From assembly GCA_965267485.1 (NCBI GenBank), contig OZ254080.1, positions 310,001 to 374,000 on the forward strand: DNA of 64,000 bases. The letters run 5' to 3'. Within the stretch, counting starts at the first letter, position 1. Each line of letters starts with the position of its first letter. Under the pieces are notes generated by a model that saw only the letters and a program-made list of their open reading frames with translations, was not told the DNA's origin and ran no database searches. The position numbers and the translations under genes were made by a program. Of the stretch, positions 1 to 9,397 are shown in pieces. This DNA comes from JANQJA01 sp965267485. GTDB lineage: Bacteria > Pseudomonadota > Gammaproteobacteria > Pseudomonadales > Azotimanducaceae.

Positions 1-1
1 C

Positions 2-298
2 ATGGACTTCGAGACGGCGGTGCGTGAGCGCATCCCCATCCTGTCCATTTTGTTTAACAACTTCTCGATGGCGATCGAGATCCCGATCATGCAGGTGGCG
101 ACCGAGAAGTACCGCAGCACGGATATCAGCGGCCACTACGCCGACATGGCAAAGGCGTTCGGTGGTTACGGTGAGCGGGTCGAAGACCCGAACGAAATCG
201 TGGCCGCGCTGAAACGCGGTATTGAGGCGACGGAGGCCGGCCAGCCGGCACTGCTCGAGTTCATTACCGACAAGGAGATCTCGATCTCGACGTTCTGA
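2..298 (+). CDS. Thiamine-pyrophosphate-dependent enzyme, C-terminal fragment (acetolactate synthase-like)
   Basis: Only the last ~98 residues are in the window; the gene begins upstream. The fragment reads ETAVRERIPILSILFNN near its start, the segment that in acetolactate synthase/benzoylformate decarboxylase-type enzymes follows the GDG TPP-binding motif, and it ends in the usual helix with ALLEFITDKE. The family makes or breaks C-C bonds next to a carbonyl using TPP and Mg. The substrate cannot be told from this part. The ATG at position 2 is internal to the family domain and is probably not the true start. It converges with the Gfo/Idh/MocA gene, whose stop is 4 bp away. Confidence 0.75.
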   Translation: MDFETAVRERIPILSILFNNFSMAIEIPIMQVATEKYRSTDISGHYADMAKAFGGYGERVEDPNEIVAALKRGIEATEAGQPALLEFITDKEISISTF

Positions 299-302
299 CG
301 GC

Positions 303-1613
303 TCAGTCGGGCAGTCGCACCAGCGAGGCGACGTCCACCGGCAGGCCGGTGCGCATGCTCTCGTTGGCGGCGATCCCGGTCAGGATCGAGGCGGCGCCGT
401 CGATGTGATTGGCGGCGCGTCCCAGCGGGTCGGGTTCGCCTGGTGCGAAGATGTCCTGCAGCAGTCGCGCGTCACCGCCGCCGTGGCCGGTCTCGCTTTC
501 TTCTTCGAGGTCGATGATCTCCGGGCGTCGCCAGTGCGGGCGAACGATGATGCGCGCCGGCTCATGAATCTCCGTGCGGCTGCCGCCCGCGTAGTTTGCG
601 TCGTCCTCGGCGCCGGAGATATAGCTCGACTCGTGTACCTCGTATTCCAGCCGCCCGGCGTCACCGTTGAAGGCAACGCGGTAGCCCTCCCAGGGCGAAT
701 AGGCGGTGAGGTGATAGCTCATGGTGGCAGCATTCTCATACGCAACCATGACCGCCATGTCGTCCTCAATCGAGATGCCGTCGCCAAAGACACTCTGGTC
801 GCGCCGGTAGCCGTCGTGTGCCTCGGCGTCGAGGTAGAGATGTTTGAGCAGCTTGTCGCTCCCGAGATCGAGCGCGAAGGGGTCCTTTGCTGCCGCCGGA
901 TCACCCGTGCCGCGATCGTAGAACTCGGTGATGCCGCGCGTCTCGGCGTTCTCTCGGCCGTAGAACACGAGATCGCCCATGGCAAAGACGCGCTTTGGCC
1001 GGCTGTCCAGCCACCAGTTGACGAGGTCGAAGTGGTGCGTCGCCTTGTGCACCATCAGCCCGCCGGAGTTCCGCTTGTCGCGATGCCAGCGGCGAAAGTA
1101 GTCGGCCCCGTGCCGGGTATCCAGCAGCCATTCGAAGTGCACCGACTTGATGTTGCCGATGACGCCTTCGGCGAGCAGCGCCTTCACGCGACTGTTGCGC
1201 GGTGAGTAGCGGTAGTTGAACGTGACGCGAAGCTCCTGGCCGGTACGGTCGATCGCGGCGAGCACCTCACGGCATTTTTCTGCGTCCGTGGTCATCGGCT
1301 TCTCGCAGATGACATCGCAGCCGAGTTCCATCGCACGAATGATGTAGCGGTGGTGGGTGCGGTCGACGGTGGTGACGATCACCTGGTGGGGCTTCGTCTC
1401 CTCGATCATCCGGTCGAACGCGTCGGCACCGAAGGTCGGTACGCTGGCGTGGCCGAGTTTGGTGAGGTACTCGCGTGCAACCTCGACACGGTGCGGGTTG
1501 ATGTCGCAGAGACCACAAACCTCGGCGGTCTCTGCGTAGTCGACGGCGATCGCACGCAGGAACATCGCGTGGCGACTGCCTGTGCCAACGATGGCGTACC
1601 GGGTCTTCGTCAT
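303..1613 (-). CDS. Gfo/Idh/MocA family NAD(P)-dependent oxidoreductase
   Basis: A 436-residue cytoplasmic oxidoreductase. The N-terminus has a Rossmann fold (YAIVGTGSRHAMFLRAI), followed by the family's EKPM motif (VICEKPMTTDAEKCREV) whose Lys contacts cofactor and substrate. The C-terminal part contains HKATHHFDLVNWWL, the usual substrate-binding helix. Members oxidise or reduce sugars, inositols or similar polyols, and the substrate here is unknown. It is somewhat longer than the 330-390 residues common in the family. It lies 4 bp downstream of the LLM-type oxidoreductase on the same strand, so the two are probably co-transcribed. Confidence 0.85.
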   Translation of the reverse strand: MTKTRYAIVGTGSRHAMFLRAIAVDYAETAEVCGLCDINPHRVEVAREYLTKLGHASVPTFGADAFDRMIEETKPHQVIVTTVDRTHHRYIIRAMELGCDVICEKPMTTDAEKCREVLAAIDRTGQELRVTFNYRYSPRNSRVKALLAEGVIGNIKSVHFEWLLDTRHGADYFRRWHRDKRNSGGLMVHKATHHFDLVNWWLDSRPKRVFAMGDLVFYGRENAETRGITEFYDRGTGDPAAAKDPFALDLGSDKLLKHLYLDAEAHDGYRRDQSVFGDGISIEDDMAVMVAYENAATMSYHLTAYSPWEGYRVAFNGDAGRLEYEVHESSYISGAEDDANYAGGSRTEIHEPARIIVRPHWRRPEIIDLEEESETGHGGGDARLLQDIFAPGEPDPLGRAANHIDGAASILTGIAANESMRTGLPVDVASLVRLPD

Positions 1614-1617
1614 CGCG

Positions 1618-2469
1618 TCAGGCGATGACCTCGCCAGCCAGTCGCTTGATGCCTTCGACCGGGTCGGCGCCGAGTGCGAACACCGGAACCACGAGGCGGT
1701 GGCAGCCGGCTTCTTCCATTGCCTTCACCGCATCCTTGCCGCCGACGCCGGGCCACATGCAGGTGATTTCGATCTCCGAAAAGTCACGGCCGATCTTGTC
1801 GCACTCGGCCTTGATCTTGCCAAGATGCTCCTTGAGTTCATTGGGGTCGCCAAGCGGCGCGTACCAGCCGTTGCCATGTTTCGCGATGCGCTCGTGGATC
1901 TTGCCCTTCACGCCGCCGATCACAACGGGCATCGGGTTCTGTGTGGGCAGCGGATAACTCTTGAAGCCGTGCCAGTTCAGGAACTCGCTGTCGTGTTCGA
2001 CGACGTCGCCGCTCCAGACCTTGCGCATGGCCGTCACGTAGTCGTCGAAGCGGGCACCGCGTTTCTCGAACGGCGTGCCGACGACCTCGAACTCTTCTTT
2101 CAGCCAGCCGATGCCGACGCCCAGCATGAAGCGGCCGTTCGAGACGAAGTCGAGACTGGCCGTCTGCTTCGCGACGTAGATCGGGTTGGCCTGCGAGAGG
2201 ATGTTGACGCCGGTGCCGAGTCGCAGCGTTTTGGTGTGGTTGGCGATCGTCGTGAGCGCAATCAGCGGGTCGACGAAGGGGGTCTCCGGCGCTGCGCCCA
2301 TCTTCCCGCTCTTGTCGTAGGGGTACTTCGACTCGTAGTCGAGCGGCACGATGACGTGCTCGAACGTCCAGACGGACTCATAGCCCGAGGCCTCTGCCAG
2401 TTGTGCCATGCCGACCATCTGTTCGGTCGACTGCACGCCGATGTTCACCGGAATCAATCCAAACTTCAT
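1618..2469 (-). CDS. Luciferase-like (LLM class) F420-dependent-type oxidoreductase
   Basis: A 283-residue TIM-barrel protein of the bacterial luciferase/LLM superfamily, close in layout to the TIGR03619 type. Recognisable segments are MKFGLIPVNIGVQS at the start, ESVWTFEHV, TKTLRLGTGVNILSQANP and GRFMLGVGIGWLKEEFEVVGTPFEKRG, the last being the most diagnostic. Members use F420 or FMN, and many proteobacterial homologues have no known substrate. The ATG at 2469 is preceded by an AG-rich stretch. It heads a two-gene unit with the Gfo/Idh/MocA gene. Confidence 0.85.
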   Translation of the reverse strand: MKFGLIPVNIGVQSTEQMVGMAQLAEASGYESVWTFEHVIVPLDYESKYPYDKSGKMGAAPETPFVDPLIALTTIANHTKTLRLGTGVNILSQANPIYVAKQTASLDFVSNGRFMLGVGIGWLKEEFEVVGTPFEKRGARFDDYVTAMRKVWSGDVVEHDSEFLNWHGFKSYPLPTQNPMPVVIGGVKGKIHERIAKHGNGWYAPLGDPNELKEHLGKIKAECDKIGRDFSEIEITCMWPGVGGKDAVKAMEEAGCHRLVVPVFALGADPVEGIKRLAGEVIA

Positions 2470-2545
2470 GAGCTCTTTTCTCCCTCGTCAAAAGCGACTG
2501 CACCGGAGAATACCTGCCGGCGTGTGGCGATGCACCCTTGCGGGC

Positions 2546-2965
2546 TCAGGTGCCCTTCTTGCGGTTCGCGTGGGCAATGGCCTCGAGCGAGAGAACTGAC
2601 CGCTGTCGCAGGTCGGTGCTGCTGATGCCGGGCGTGCGCGGCAGGATCAGCAGTCGTGACTCGCTGATCTCGTTGCGGTTGTCGTCGCCGTGCACCAGCA
2701 GGTCGATATCGTGCTCGTCGAGCACGGCTTCGGTGATGAGCCAGGGCGTCGCCACAACCTCGTCGACGTGACGGATGGCCAAAAGGATCTCCCGACGCTC
2801 GTCGAAGGTGAGCTCGGGTTCGTAGTGCTTCCAGCGGCGGATCTCGTCGTCGGTGGTGAGGCCGACGATAATCCGCCCGTGGCTCGCGGCCTTGTCGAGC
2901 AGGCGGATGTGACCGTGATGGAGCAGCGTGGCACTCATGTCCACCATGATGCGTTTGGCGGTCAC
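2546..2965 (-). CDS. Cytidylyltransferase-like nucleotidyltransferase
   Basis: A 139-residue protein of the glycerol-3-phosphate/phosphocholine cytidylyltransferase-like superfamily. The nucleotide-binding HxGH signature is seen as HHGH near residue 16, and the late ISSTDLRQR motif matches the family's ISSTxIR. The family transfers CMP or AMP to a phosphorylated alcohol or a cofactor precursor. The acceptor is unknown. The Lys usual in the N-terminal strand is not obvious here. It overlaps the upstream membrane-protein gene by 4 bp, suggesting translational coupling and a possible joint role in envelope or lipid head-group chemistry, which is inference. Confidence 0.8.
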   Translation of the reverse strand: MTAKRIMVDMSATLLHHGHIRLLDKAASHGRIIVGLTTDDEIRRWKHYEPELTFDERREILLAIRHVDEVVATPWLITEAVLDEHDIDLLVHGDDNRNEISESRLLILPRTPGISSTDLRQRSVLSLEAIAHANRKKGT

Positions 2966-3690
2966 GCCGGCAAGGTTCTCGGTGAGGCGGCCTCGATCGA
3001 GCGCCCGACGCCGCTCGTCAGGAAGAAGACGCCCGCGAGTTGAATGAGGTGATACGCGGAGTTGTGGTCGACAGGGTACGCGGGGACGAACGTGATGAAT
3101 TCACCAGCCTGGACCACGGCGGCAATGATCGTCAGTGCGACGCCGACCGTCATGGCAGCGCCGCCGGGTGTCCCCTTGAGTGCGAGCATGAAGTAGCCGA
3201 TGAGTGCGGCGAGCAGCGCCAGCGCCTCATACGCGAGAACGAGGCGGTAGTCCTGTCCCATCAGGTAGCTGGCAATGATGAAGCCTGCGGCGATCACCAG
3301 CATCACCGGAATCGCCCGGACGGCAGCCGGCTGGCCGAGCCAGTCACGCACGAGTCCGACGACGAAGAGTGCAACCATGATACCAAGCGAGATGAAGATG
3401 CCGGTCCAGAGGGTGTCCAGCGTGCTCTCGCTCAGCGCAAGACCATGGTAGGCGGTGCCGAGCAGCGCCGCATTGATGAAGAGGCCATAGATGACGATCC
3501 AGAGTCCTGCCTTGAAGCGGTCGGCAGGCAGGAGGCTGATGAATCGGGCGATGCCCAGCGCGGCGACGACCGCCATTGCAAAGTCGGTGAGCGCGGTGAC
3601 CTGTTCGACGGGATCGGAAATGACTTCCACGAGCGTTGCACGTAGAGTGTTGCCTGTTTGTTCGCGAGCGTAGCACGGCCGCAATGACAT
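2962..3690 (-). CDS. Multi-pass membrane protein of unknown function
   Basis: About 242 residues with some seven hydrophobic segments separated by short loops, for example FAMAVVAALGIARFISLL, LWIVIYGLFINAALLGTAY and AIPVMLVIAAGFIIASYLM. I do not recognise a named family; the pattern resembles small haemolysin III/DUF-type integral membrane proteins. The start is uncertain. The ATG at 3690 makes the gene overlap the divergent RND adaptor start at 3684, and a GTG at 3630 would remove the overlap. An open frame reaches 3894, but that extension is rich in Arg/Pro and looks non-coding. Its 3' end overlaps the cytidylyltransferase gene by 4 bp. Confidence 0.65.
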   Translation of the reverse strand: MSLRPCYAREQTGNTLRATLVEVISDPVEQVTALTDFAMAVVAALGIARFISLLPADRFKAGLWIVIYGLFINAALLGTAYHGLALSESTLDTLWTGIFISLGIMVALFVVGLVRDWLGQPAAVRAIPVMLVIAAGFIIASYLMGQDYRLVLAYEALALLAALIGYFMLALKGTPGGAAMTVGVALTIIAAVVQAGEFITFVPAYPVDHNSAYHLIQLAGVFFLTSGVGRSIEAASPRTLPA

Positions 3691-4718
3691 TAGTAAGCCT
3701 GTATCTCCGGTCAGTTTGCCTTCTGGCCCTGCTGTCGATTTTGCTGCCGGCCTTTGCGGCCTCGTCAGGCGCGCCCTGGGTGCGGGCCGAAGCCGTTGCC
3801 CGCTCGCCCATCGAGTATCGGGTGTCGACCTTCGGCATCCTCTCGCCGAACGTCGAGGACCTTTCCTTCCAGATTGCGGGTCGTATCGAATCATTCCTCG
3901 TGAACGAGGGCGATACGGTCACGGCCGGCCAACCGGTTGCGCGCCTCGAAACCCGGGATGCTGCCGATCGCGTGCGGGCTGCCGAGGTTCAGCGCCAGCA
4001 AGCGGAGCGTCGACTGGAGCGCATCCGGCGGCTGAGTGAGGAGGGTTCGGTTCAGCAGAGTCAGCTCGAGGACGCGCAGGACGAGTATGAGCAGGTACGC
4101 ATTGCCTTTGAGCAGGCGCAGCTCGAGCTCGAGCGCTGCACCTTGCGGGCGCCGGCTGACGGCGTGATTCTGTCGGAGTACATCGAGTCGCGCACGACAG
4201 TGACGCCCGGCGCGCCGATCTTTTCTTTCCAGAATGACAGTGAACCCTGGCTCGCGGACGTGGAACTGATCGACCGTCACGCTTTCGCGCTGGATGTTGG
4301 CAGTGAGGCCGTCATCCGGTTCGCGCCGTATCCCGGCGAGGTCTTTCGCGGGCGCGTGTCAGCGATGTCGGGTATGGCAAATCCGCAGACCGGTCTCTTC
4401 ACCGCCGAGATTACGGTCGATGCCTCGGGCCATGATCTGCGTCCCGGAATGGTGGCCGAGATCGATCTCGCCGAGGTCAGCGACAAGACCTATACCGAAG
4501 TTCCCCTTGATGCGCTCGTTGGGTTGCGCGGTCGCAGTGCATCGGTCTTCGTGCTGGAGGCGGGTAACCGCGTCAGCCGACGGGCGGTGACCGTGGAGGC
4601 CATCGACGGGCGGCGCGCCTGGCTTTCCAGCCCGCTGGGCGAGCAGGTCCGTGTTGTGGTGCGTGGTCAGCCAGTGCTCGACGACGGGCAGGCGGTCTCG
4701 GTGCTGCCAGACGCCTAG
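3684..4718 (+). CDS. RND efflux periplasmic adaptor (membrane fusion protein)
   Basis: A 344-residue HlyD/AcrA-type adaptor linking an inner-membrane RND pump to an outer-membrane channel. It starts with a signal-like segment (LLALLSILLPAFAASSG), followed by the lipoyl half-motif around IESFLVNEGDTVTAGQPVARLE, a short coiled-coil hairpin of Gln/Glu/Arg-rich helices (about residues 85-140), the second lipoyl half LRAPADGVIL, and a beta-barrel with PGMVAEIDL. The ATG at 3684 places the signal peptide at the N-terminus. The pump gene follows after 4 bp. No outer-membrane channel gene is nearby, so a shared TolC is likely. Confidence 0.9.
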   Translation: MTLVSLYLRSVCLLALLSILLPAFAASSGAPWVRAEAVARSPIEYRVSTFGILSPNVEDLSFQIAGRIESFLVNEGDTVTAGQPVARLETRDAADRVRAAEVQRQQAERRLERIRRLSEEGSVQQSQLEDAQDEYEQVRIAFEQAQLELERCTLRAPADGVILSEYIESRTTVTPGAPIFSFQNDSEPWLADVELIDRHAFALDVGSEAVIRFAPYPGEVFRGRVSAMSGMANPQTGLFTAEITVDASGHDLRPGMVAEIDLAEVSDKTYTEVPLDALVGLRGRSASVFVLEAGNRVSRRAVTVEAIDGRRAWLSSPLGEQVRVVVRGQPVLDDGQAVSVLPDA

Positions 4719-4722
4719 CCAG

Positions 4723-7700
4723 ATGCAGCGTCTCGTCGAGTTTCTGGTTACGAATCGCCTGTTTGCGATCCTGCTTGTGGCAGCGATCGTGCTGCTGGCA
4801 TGGGCGCGCCTGCCCGGGCTCAAGATCTCGCAATACCCGAACATCGACATTCCCATGCTAACGGCCAACGTCTACTTTCCCGGTGCGTCCAGCCGCACGA
4901 TGGAACGCGGCGTGGTGGATCGAATCGAGGAGTCGCTCGGAGGGGTTCGCGGCATCCGCGAGATCAACAGCCGTATCACCAACAGCTACGCGCAGATCGC
5001 GATCGAATATGAGCGCGGCACCGACATCGACGTGGAGTACTCCGACGTTTTCGCGCGCTTCAACAATCTGGCTGCCGACCTGCCGGATGCAGTCGAGATC
5101 GTGCTGCTGAAACAGAACCCGACCGATCGCCTGGTGTCGTTTGTACTGGCGCTGTCGTCGACACATCTCACGGCGATCGAGCGGGACGAACTCGCAGAGA
5201 GTCTCCGGCGGCGATTGCGGGCTATCGACGGGTTGACCCAGGTGAAGCTCCTGTCGCCCGAGGAGGAAGTGCGCATCACGCTGGAGCTGGCGGAGGCCGC
5301 ACATTATGGCATTGGCCCGGAGCAGATCGCCGCGACCCTGGAGCAGGGCAATCGCTTTCTGCCCACCGGCGTACTGGACTATGGCGACAAGGCGGTTTCG
5401 ATTCGTGCAGTGTCACCGGGATACGAGGATCTGCAGGGGATTCGGGATACCGGCATCGTGACGGCGAGCGGCCGCTCGATTCGTCTCGCAGACCTCGCGC
5501 AGGTTGAGCGGGTGCCGCGCACCGGCGCGATCGTCACACGCGTTGGCAACTTCCCCTCGACGTGGCTCACGATGGCGCTCGAGGATCAGGCCAACGTGTT
5601 CCGCGTCAGGGAAGACATGCAGGCCGCGATCGACGCGTTTGAGGCAGGGCTCGATGACGGCATTGCCGTGCACTGGCTGTTCGACGTTGAGGCCGGTGTC
5701 GACGAGAAACTTTCCGGGCTCATCTCGAACATCCTGCTGGGCGTCGTGATTCTTGGTGGTGTACTGCTCATCGCGATCGGCTGGCGGTCCGCGTTCATCG
5801 TGACGAGTACGCTGCCGGTTGCGCTGTTCCTGTCGATCGTGGGCCTCTCGCTCACCGGCTACGGCATTCAGGAGATTTCGCTCGCCGGCTTCGTGATCGC
5901 TCTCGGCCTGATCGTCGACAGCGGGATCGTCGTAACAGAAAACGCGTTCAAGCTCAGAAGCTATCAGGGCCATGATCGGCAGTCGGCCGCGATCGCCGGT
6001 ACGGCGAGCGTGCTCACACCGCTGATGTCGTCGACGGTGACGACCGCACTGGCGTTTGCTCCCATCTTCCTGCTCGACTCCGTTACCGGTCTTTTTCTGC
6101 ACTCGTTCGTGGTCACAATCTGGCTTTGTCTCGCGGCGTCTCTGGTGGCTGCAATTGCTTTTGCCGCGATGCTGCTGGCCCGCATCGGCACCGAGAACGA
6201 GGTGCCCGGGTTGCCGACCGTGCCGAGCATGATGAACGGGCTGATTCCGTTTCGCGACGGACCGTTCACCCGCCTGCTTCGCTTGCTGATTCGTCAGCCG
6301 CTGGTGCTGGTGCCGGTGGTTGCGCTCGCGCTGGCGTTGGCCGGCTTCTGCGCGTCGCGTCTTGAGGTGATCGTGTTTCCCGACAGCGATGAGCCGTACT
6401 TTACCGTCACGATCTCTGCCGATGAGGATCGGTCGACGGCGTTCATGCAGAAGCTGACCGACGACATTGAGGCAATCGTCAATGCAGAGGCTGCGGTGAC
6501 CGGGTGTTCGAGTATCGTCGGCGCGACCTTCCCGCCGGTGCACACCGGCGTTCGCTGGTTCCCGGACGCGCGAAATGTCGGCACTGTGTTCTGCGGCGTC
6601 GACTTTCGTGATTCGAGGCGTCTCAATGCGCTGACGGCTCGTATCTCAGCGGCGGTCGCACCGCTTCGGGTGAACGGTAACATCGAGGTCGCTGCATTCG
6701 TGAACGGCGAGGGCGTCGATGACTATGATGTCGAGGTGATACTTCGGGGCGCGGATGTCGATGAGCTGGCAGCCGCCGCAAACAGGCTCGAGGCACATCT
6801 GCGCTCGGCAACCCTCGACGGTGTGGCGTATCTCAATAATCCGGCGCGCTCTGACTGGTACGCGGTGACGGTCACGTTCAATGAGCAGGCCGCCAATGCC
6901 CTCGGCGTCACGCGTGACAGCGTCGATCTGCTGCTGGTGATGCTCACGCACGGGCTAGAAGTCGATGACTATCGTCTGCCGGGTGGAGATACGCTACCCA
7001 TCGTCATGAAAGCGGCGCTGCCCCAGGATGATCCGCTCCGTGTTTTTGATCGCATCTTCGTGACCTCGAAGCGGGGTGAGCAGATTCCGCTGTCGGCCAT
7101 CGTCGACGTCACCTTCGATGCCGACGAGTTCGACATCTATCACCGCAACTTCGAGCCGGAGATCGTTGTCGGCCTGAACGCCGTTGCGGGCACGCCGGTA
7201 TCGCGGCTGACTGATGATGTCGTCGCGGCCACCCAGGACTTCGAGCCGGGTGCCGGCGTTGCGCTTGAATGGGGCGGTGAACTCGCGGTGAGCGGTGATG
7301 CTTTCGGTGGCGCCGGCCGCTACGCGGGGATCATTGCGCTCGCGATCTTCGCGGTGTTCGTGCTGCAGTTCAACTCGTTCATGCAGCCCGTCATTGTGTT
7401 CGCGGCGATTCCCCTCAGCTTTGTGGGTGGCTTCATCCTGCTGTGGCTGACGGGTCAGCCGCTGTCGTTCCTGGCGTTCGTCGGGCTGACGGCGCTGATG
7501 GGTATTGTGATCAACAACAGCATCCTGCTGGTCGATGAGGGCAATCGCATCGCGCGGACGGGTGAGTTGGCAGATACCACCGAGATCGCTGTGCGGGCAG
7601 CCGCTCACCGATTCATGCCGATTGTGCTGACGACGCTGACAACCATCGCCGGTCTTGCGCCGATGGCCCTTGGCGATTCGATGTTCAAGCCGCTTGCCAT

Positions 7701-7788
7701 CGTGATCATCGGCGGGCTGACGACATCAACCGTACTGACGCTCATCTGCGTGCCGGTGCTGTTCGCGAGACTGACGCGGGCGCGCTAG
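4723..7788 (+). CDS. RND efflux transporter permease (AcrB/MdtB-like)
   Basis: A 1021-residue inner-membrane pump of the hydrophobe/amphiphile efflux type. It opens with the usual first helix (FLVTNRLFAILLVAAIVLL), has two large periplasmic loops and two sets of transmembrane helices, and carries the TM4 segment GLIVDSGIVVTENAFKL with the Asp used for proton relay. The second half repeats the fold with LTALMGIVINNSILLVDEGNR. The length is normal. The ATG at 4723 follows the adaptor stop by 4 bp. Substrates cannot be read from sequence. It converges with the MFS gene that ends 3 bp downstream. Confidence 0.93.
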   Translation: MQRLVEFLVTNRLFAILLVAAIVLLAWARLPGLKISQYPNIDIPMLTANVYFPGASSRTMERGVVDRIEESLGGVRGIREINSRITNSYAQIAIEYERGTDIDVEYSDVFARFNNLAADLPDAVEIVLLKQNPTDRLVSFVLALSSTHLTAIERDELAESLRRRLRAIDGLTQVKLLSPEEEVRITLELAEAAHYGIGPEQIAATLEQGNRFLPTGVLDYGDKAVSIRAVSPGYEDLQGIRDTGIVTASGRSIRLADLAQVERVPRTGAIVTRVGNFPSTWLTMALEDQANVFRVREDMQAAIDAFEAGLDDGIAVHWLFDVEAGVDEKLSGLISNILLGVVILGGVLLIAIGWRSAFIVTSTLPVALFLSIVGLSLTGYGIQEISLAGFVIALGLIVDSGIVVTENAFKLRSYQGHDRQSAAIAGTASVLTPLMSSTVTTALAFAPIFLLDSVTGLFLHSFVVTIWLCLAASLVAAIAFAAMLLARIGTENEVPGLPTVPSMMNGLIPFRDGPFTRLLRLLIRQPLVLVPVVALALALAGFCASRLEVIVFPDSDEPYFTVTISADEDRSTAFMQKLTDDIEAIVNAEAAVTGCSSIVGATFPPVHTGVRWFPDARNVGTVFCGVDFRDSRRLNALTARISAAVAPLRVNGNIEVAAFVNGEGVDDYDVEVILRGADVDELAAAANRLEAHLRSATLDGVAYLNNPARSDWYAVTVTFNEQAANALGVTRDSVDLLLVMLTHGLEVDDYRLPGGDTLPIVMKAALPQDDPLRVFDRIFVTSKRGEQIPLSAIVDVTFDADEFDIYHRNFEPEIVVGLNAVAGTPVSRLTDDVVAATQDFEPGAGVALEWGGELAVSGDAFGGAGRYAGIIALAIFAVFVLQFNSFMQPVIVFAAIPLSFVGGFILLWLTGQPLSFLAFVGLTALMGIVINNSILLVDEGNRIARTGELADTTEIAVRAAAHRFMPIVLTTLTTIAGLAPMALGDSMFKPLAIVIIGGLTTSTVLTLICVPVLFARLTRAR

Positions 7789-7790
7789 GT

Positions 7791-9281
7791 TCAGGCCTCC
7801 CGGCTGTCGCCGTCCTGATCCTTGCTCGCCTCGATGTCGTCCTCGACGGCATCAATCGGGAACTCCGGCGTGGGCTGCAGCCTGCCGACGGTGGTCAGGG
7901 TGCGCACGCGCTGTCCGAAGTTGACGGCGAGCAACCCGAGCACCTTGCCTTCGGCGGCATCACCCACCTCCTCGACCCGCCGCATCAGCCGCAGCGAGAG
8001 CATGCCGATGAGAAAGGCAATGCCGAAGAAGAAGTCCCAGTGCGTAAAGTGCAGGGCCTCCATGTCGAGTGACTGGTACGCGCCGCGCCAGCTGAGGGTC
8101 AGCGTCAGTTCCCAGCGTGAAAGCATGTCTGCCGTTATGCCGCCCATCATTGCAGCCATGGCGGCAGCGGAGGCGTTTACCAGTGAACTGGTGGCGAGGA
8201 ACGTCGTGGCATTGCCCTTTGGCGCCAGCGCGAGCGTCATGTTGCTCGATGCGAGGTTGATGCCCGCGCTCGCGACCCCGGTCGCGATGTGAATGACGAT
8301 GAGGAGCGGAATCGTGTAGCGGTGCACGTCAGGCATCGTGGTAAACGTCCAGGCCAGCAGGCTCACGACGAACAGCGGGCCGCACACACGCATGACGGAT
8401 TTGTTGTTGAAGCGATCGGCGATCGTGCCCCACTGCGTCACCATGAGGTAGGCCGATATCTGCGCCAGCGTGCTGAGGCCGATGACCCAGAGCAGGCTGA
8501 GTTCCATCTTCTTCAGCATGTGCACGGTGAAGAAGGGGGTCGCAAGGTTGATGGCGAAGTTCCAGCTGGCGAGAAAGACGATCAGACGCCGGTAGTTCAG
8601 GTCGCCAAAGGGCTGTCTCAGCTTGGCGAGCCATGACACGGTTTCGCCGCTCGGTGCCATCGGTGGCTCGAAGATGTGCCGTGAGGCCCAGACGGAGTAC
8701 GCACCGCCGATGAAGGCGAGCGTATAGATCACCGCGAATCCCCACGTGCGGGGAAACGGCGTGAGGCTCTGCCAGGCGTCGACGAATCCGGCGGCAGCGA
8801 GGCTGAAGATGATGCCGATGCCGATCATCCTCTTCTGGCGATTGCCGAACACGCGGCCCATCTCTTTCTCGGGCACGAGATCCCGCATCCAGGAGCTCCA
8901 CGCGCAGGCGAGGAATGCGCCGGCGACGTATCGCAGCGAGAAGGCAATGGCGATCAGCAGCAAGGCGATTTCGGGATCGGGCAACAGCGCGGCGACGGCG
9001 ATCACGAGCAGCATGGGGCGCGCGATGAACCCGGCGTATTGATAGACCGTGCGCCGCACCCGCACGTGTTCGACGGTGAACAGCGCGGGCACCTGTGCAA
9101 GCTGGGCGATATGGGGAATGGCAGCCAGCACGCCGATCATCAGGTTGCTGGCACCGAGTTCCACGGCCAACGCCGTGAGAAAGGCGCCGACCGCCAACGT
9201 TTCCATGATCTGGATGCCAACGCCATTGCGCACGATCCAGGGCTCACTCGCGGCAAGCGACGGGTTGTCTGGCTGGTTCAT
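7791..9281 (-). CDS. MFS transporter
   Basis: A 496-residue major facilitator protein with about 12 hydrophobic helices in two halves and a charged cytosolic tail rich in Asp/Glu (DAVEDDIEASKDQDGD). The loop between helices 2 and 3 is less typical than in sugar porters. The segment FGNRQKRMIGIGIIF and the long loop after helix 6 recall the uncharacterised MFS group of aquatic bacteria. The substrate is unknown. The start at 9281 is an ATG in a clear intergenic gap. A strong inverted repeat at 9350-9381 separates it from the small gene upstream. Confidence 0.85.
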   Translation of the reverse strand: MNQPDNPSLAASEPWIVRNGVGIQIMETLAVGAFLTALAVELGASNLMIGVLAAIPHIAQLAQVPALFTVEHVRVRRTVYQYAGFIARPMLLVIAVAALLPDPEIALLLIAIAFSLRYVAGAFLACAWSSWMRDLVPEKEMGRVFGNRQKRMIGIGIIFSLAAAGFVDAWQSLTPFPRTWGFAVIYTLAFIGGAYSVWASRHIFEPPMAPSGETVSWLAKLRQPFGDLNYRRLIVFLASWNFAINLATPFFTVHMLKKMELSLLWVIGLSTLAQISAYLMVTQWGTIADRFNNKSVMRVCGPLFVVSLLAWTFTTMPDVHRYTIPLLIVIHIATGVASAGINLASSNMTLALAPKGNATTFLATSSLVNASAAAMAAMMGGITADMLSRWELTLTLSWRGAYQSLDMEALHFTHWDFFFGIAFLIGMLSLRLMRRVEEVGDAAEGKVLGLLAVNFGQRVRTLTTVGRLQPTPEFPIDAVEDDIEASKDQDGDSREA

Positions 9282-9349
9282 ACGGCCGCGGCCGTGATTC
9301 CGGGGTCAGTCAGTTCGGGAGATACAGTAAAGGAAAGGCGGGTGGAATT

Positions 9350-9381
9350 GCGACCGGCCCCAGTAGGAGAGGGCCGGTCGC
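9350..9381 (-). terminator. GC-rich hairpin, probable terminator of the small upstream gene
   Basis: The sequence shows an 11-bp perfect inverted repeat, GCGACCGGCCC with GGGCCGGTCGC, around a 10-nt loop. It lies 17 bp downstream of the stop of the 52-residue reading frame on the minus strand and upstream of the MFS gene. A classic U-tract is missing; only short T runs follow. It could end the small transcript or act as an mRNA-stabilising stem. Confidence 0.5.
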
Positions 9382-9397
9382 GCGGAACGTCGTGCCG

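Noticed and set aside
222..1205. Long plus-strand open frame opposite the Gfo/Idh/MocA gene
   Set aside because: It is antisense to a clear oxidoreductase, has no family signs and follows from the high GC content.
5413..6543. 376-codon minus-strand frame inside the RND pump gene
   Set aside because: It is rich in Arg, His and Asp, typical of a shadow frame, and the pump gene on the other strand is certain.
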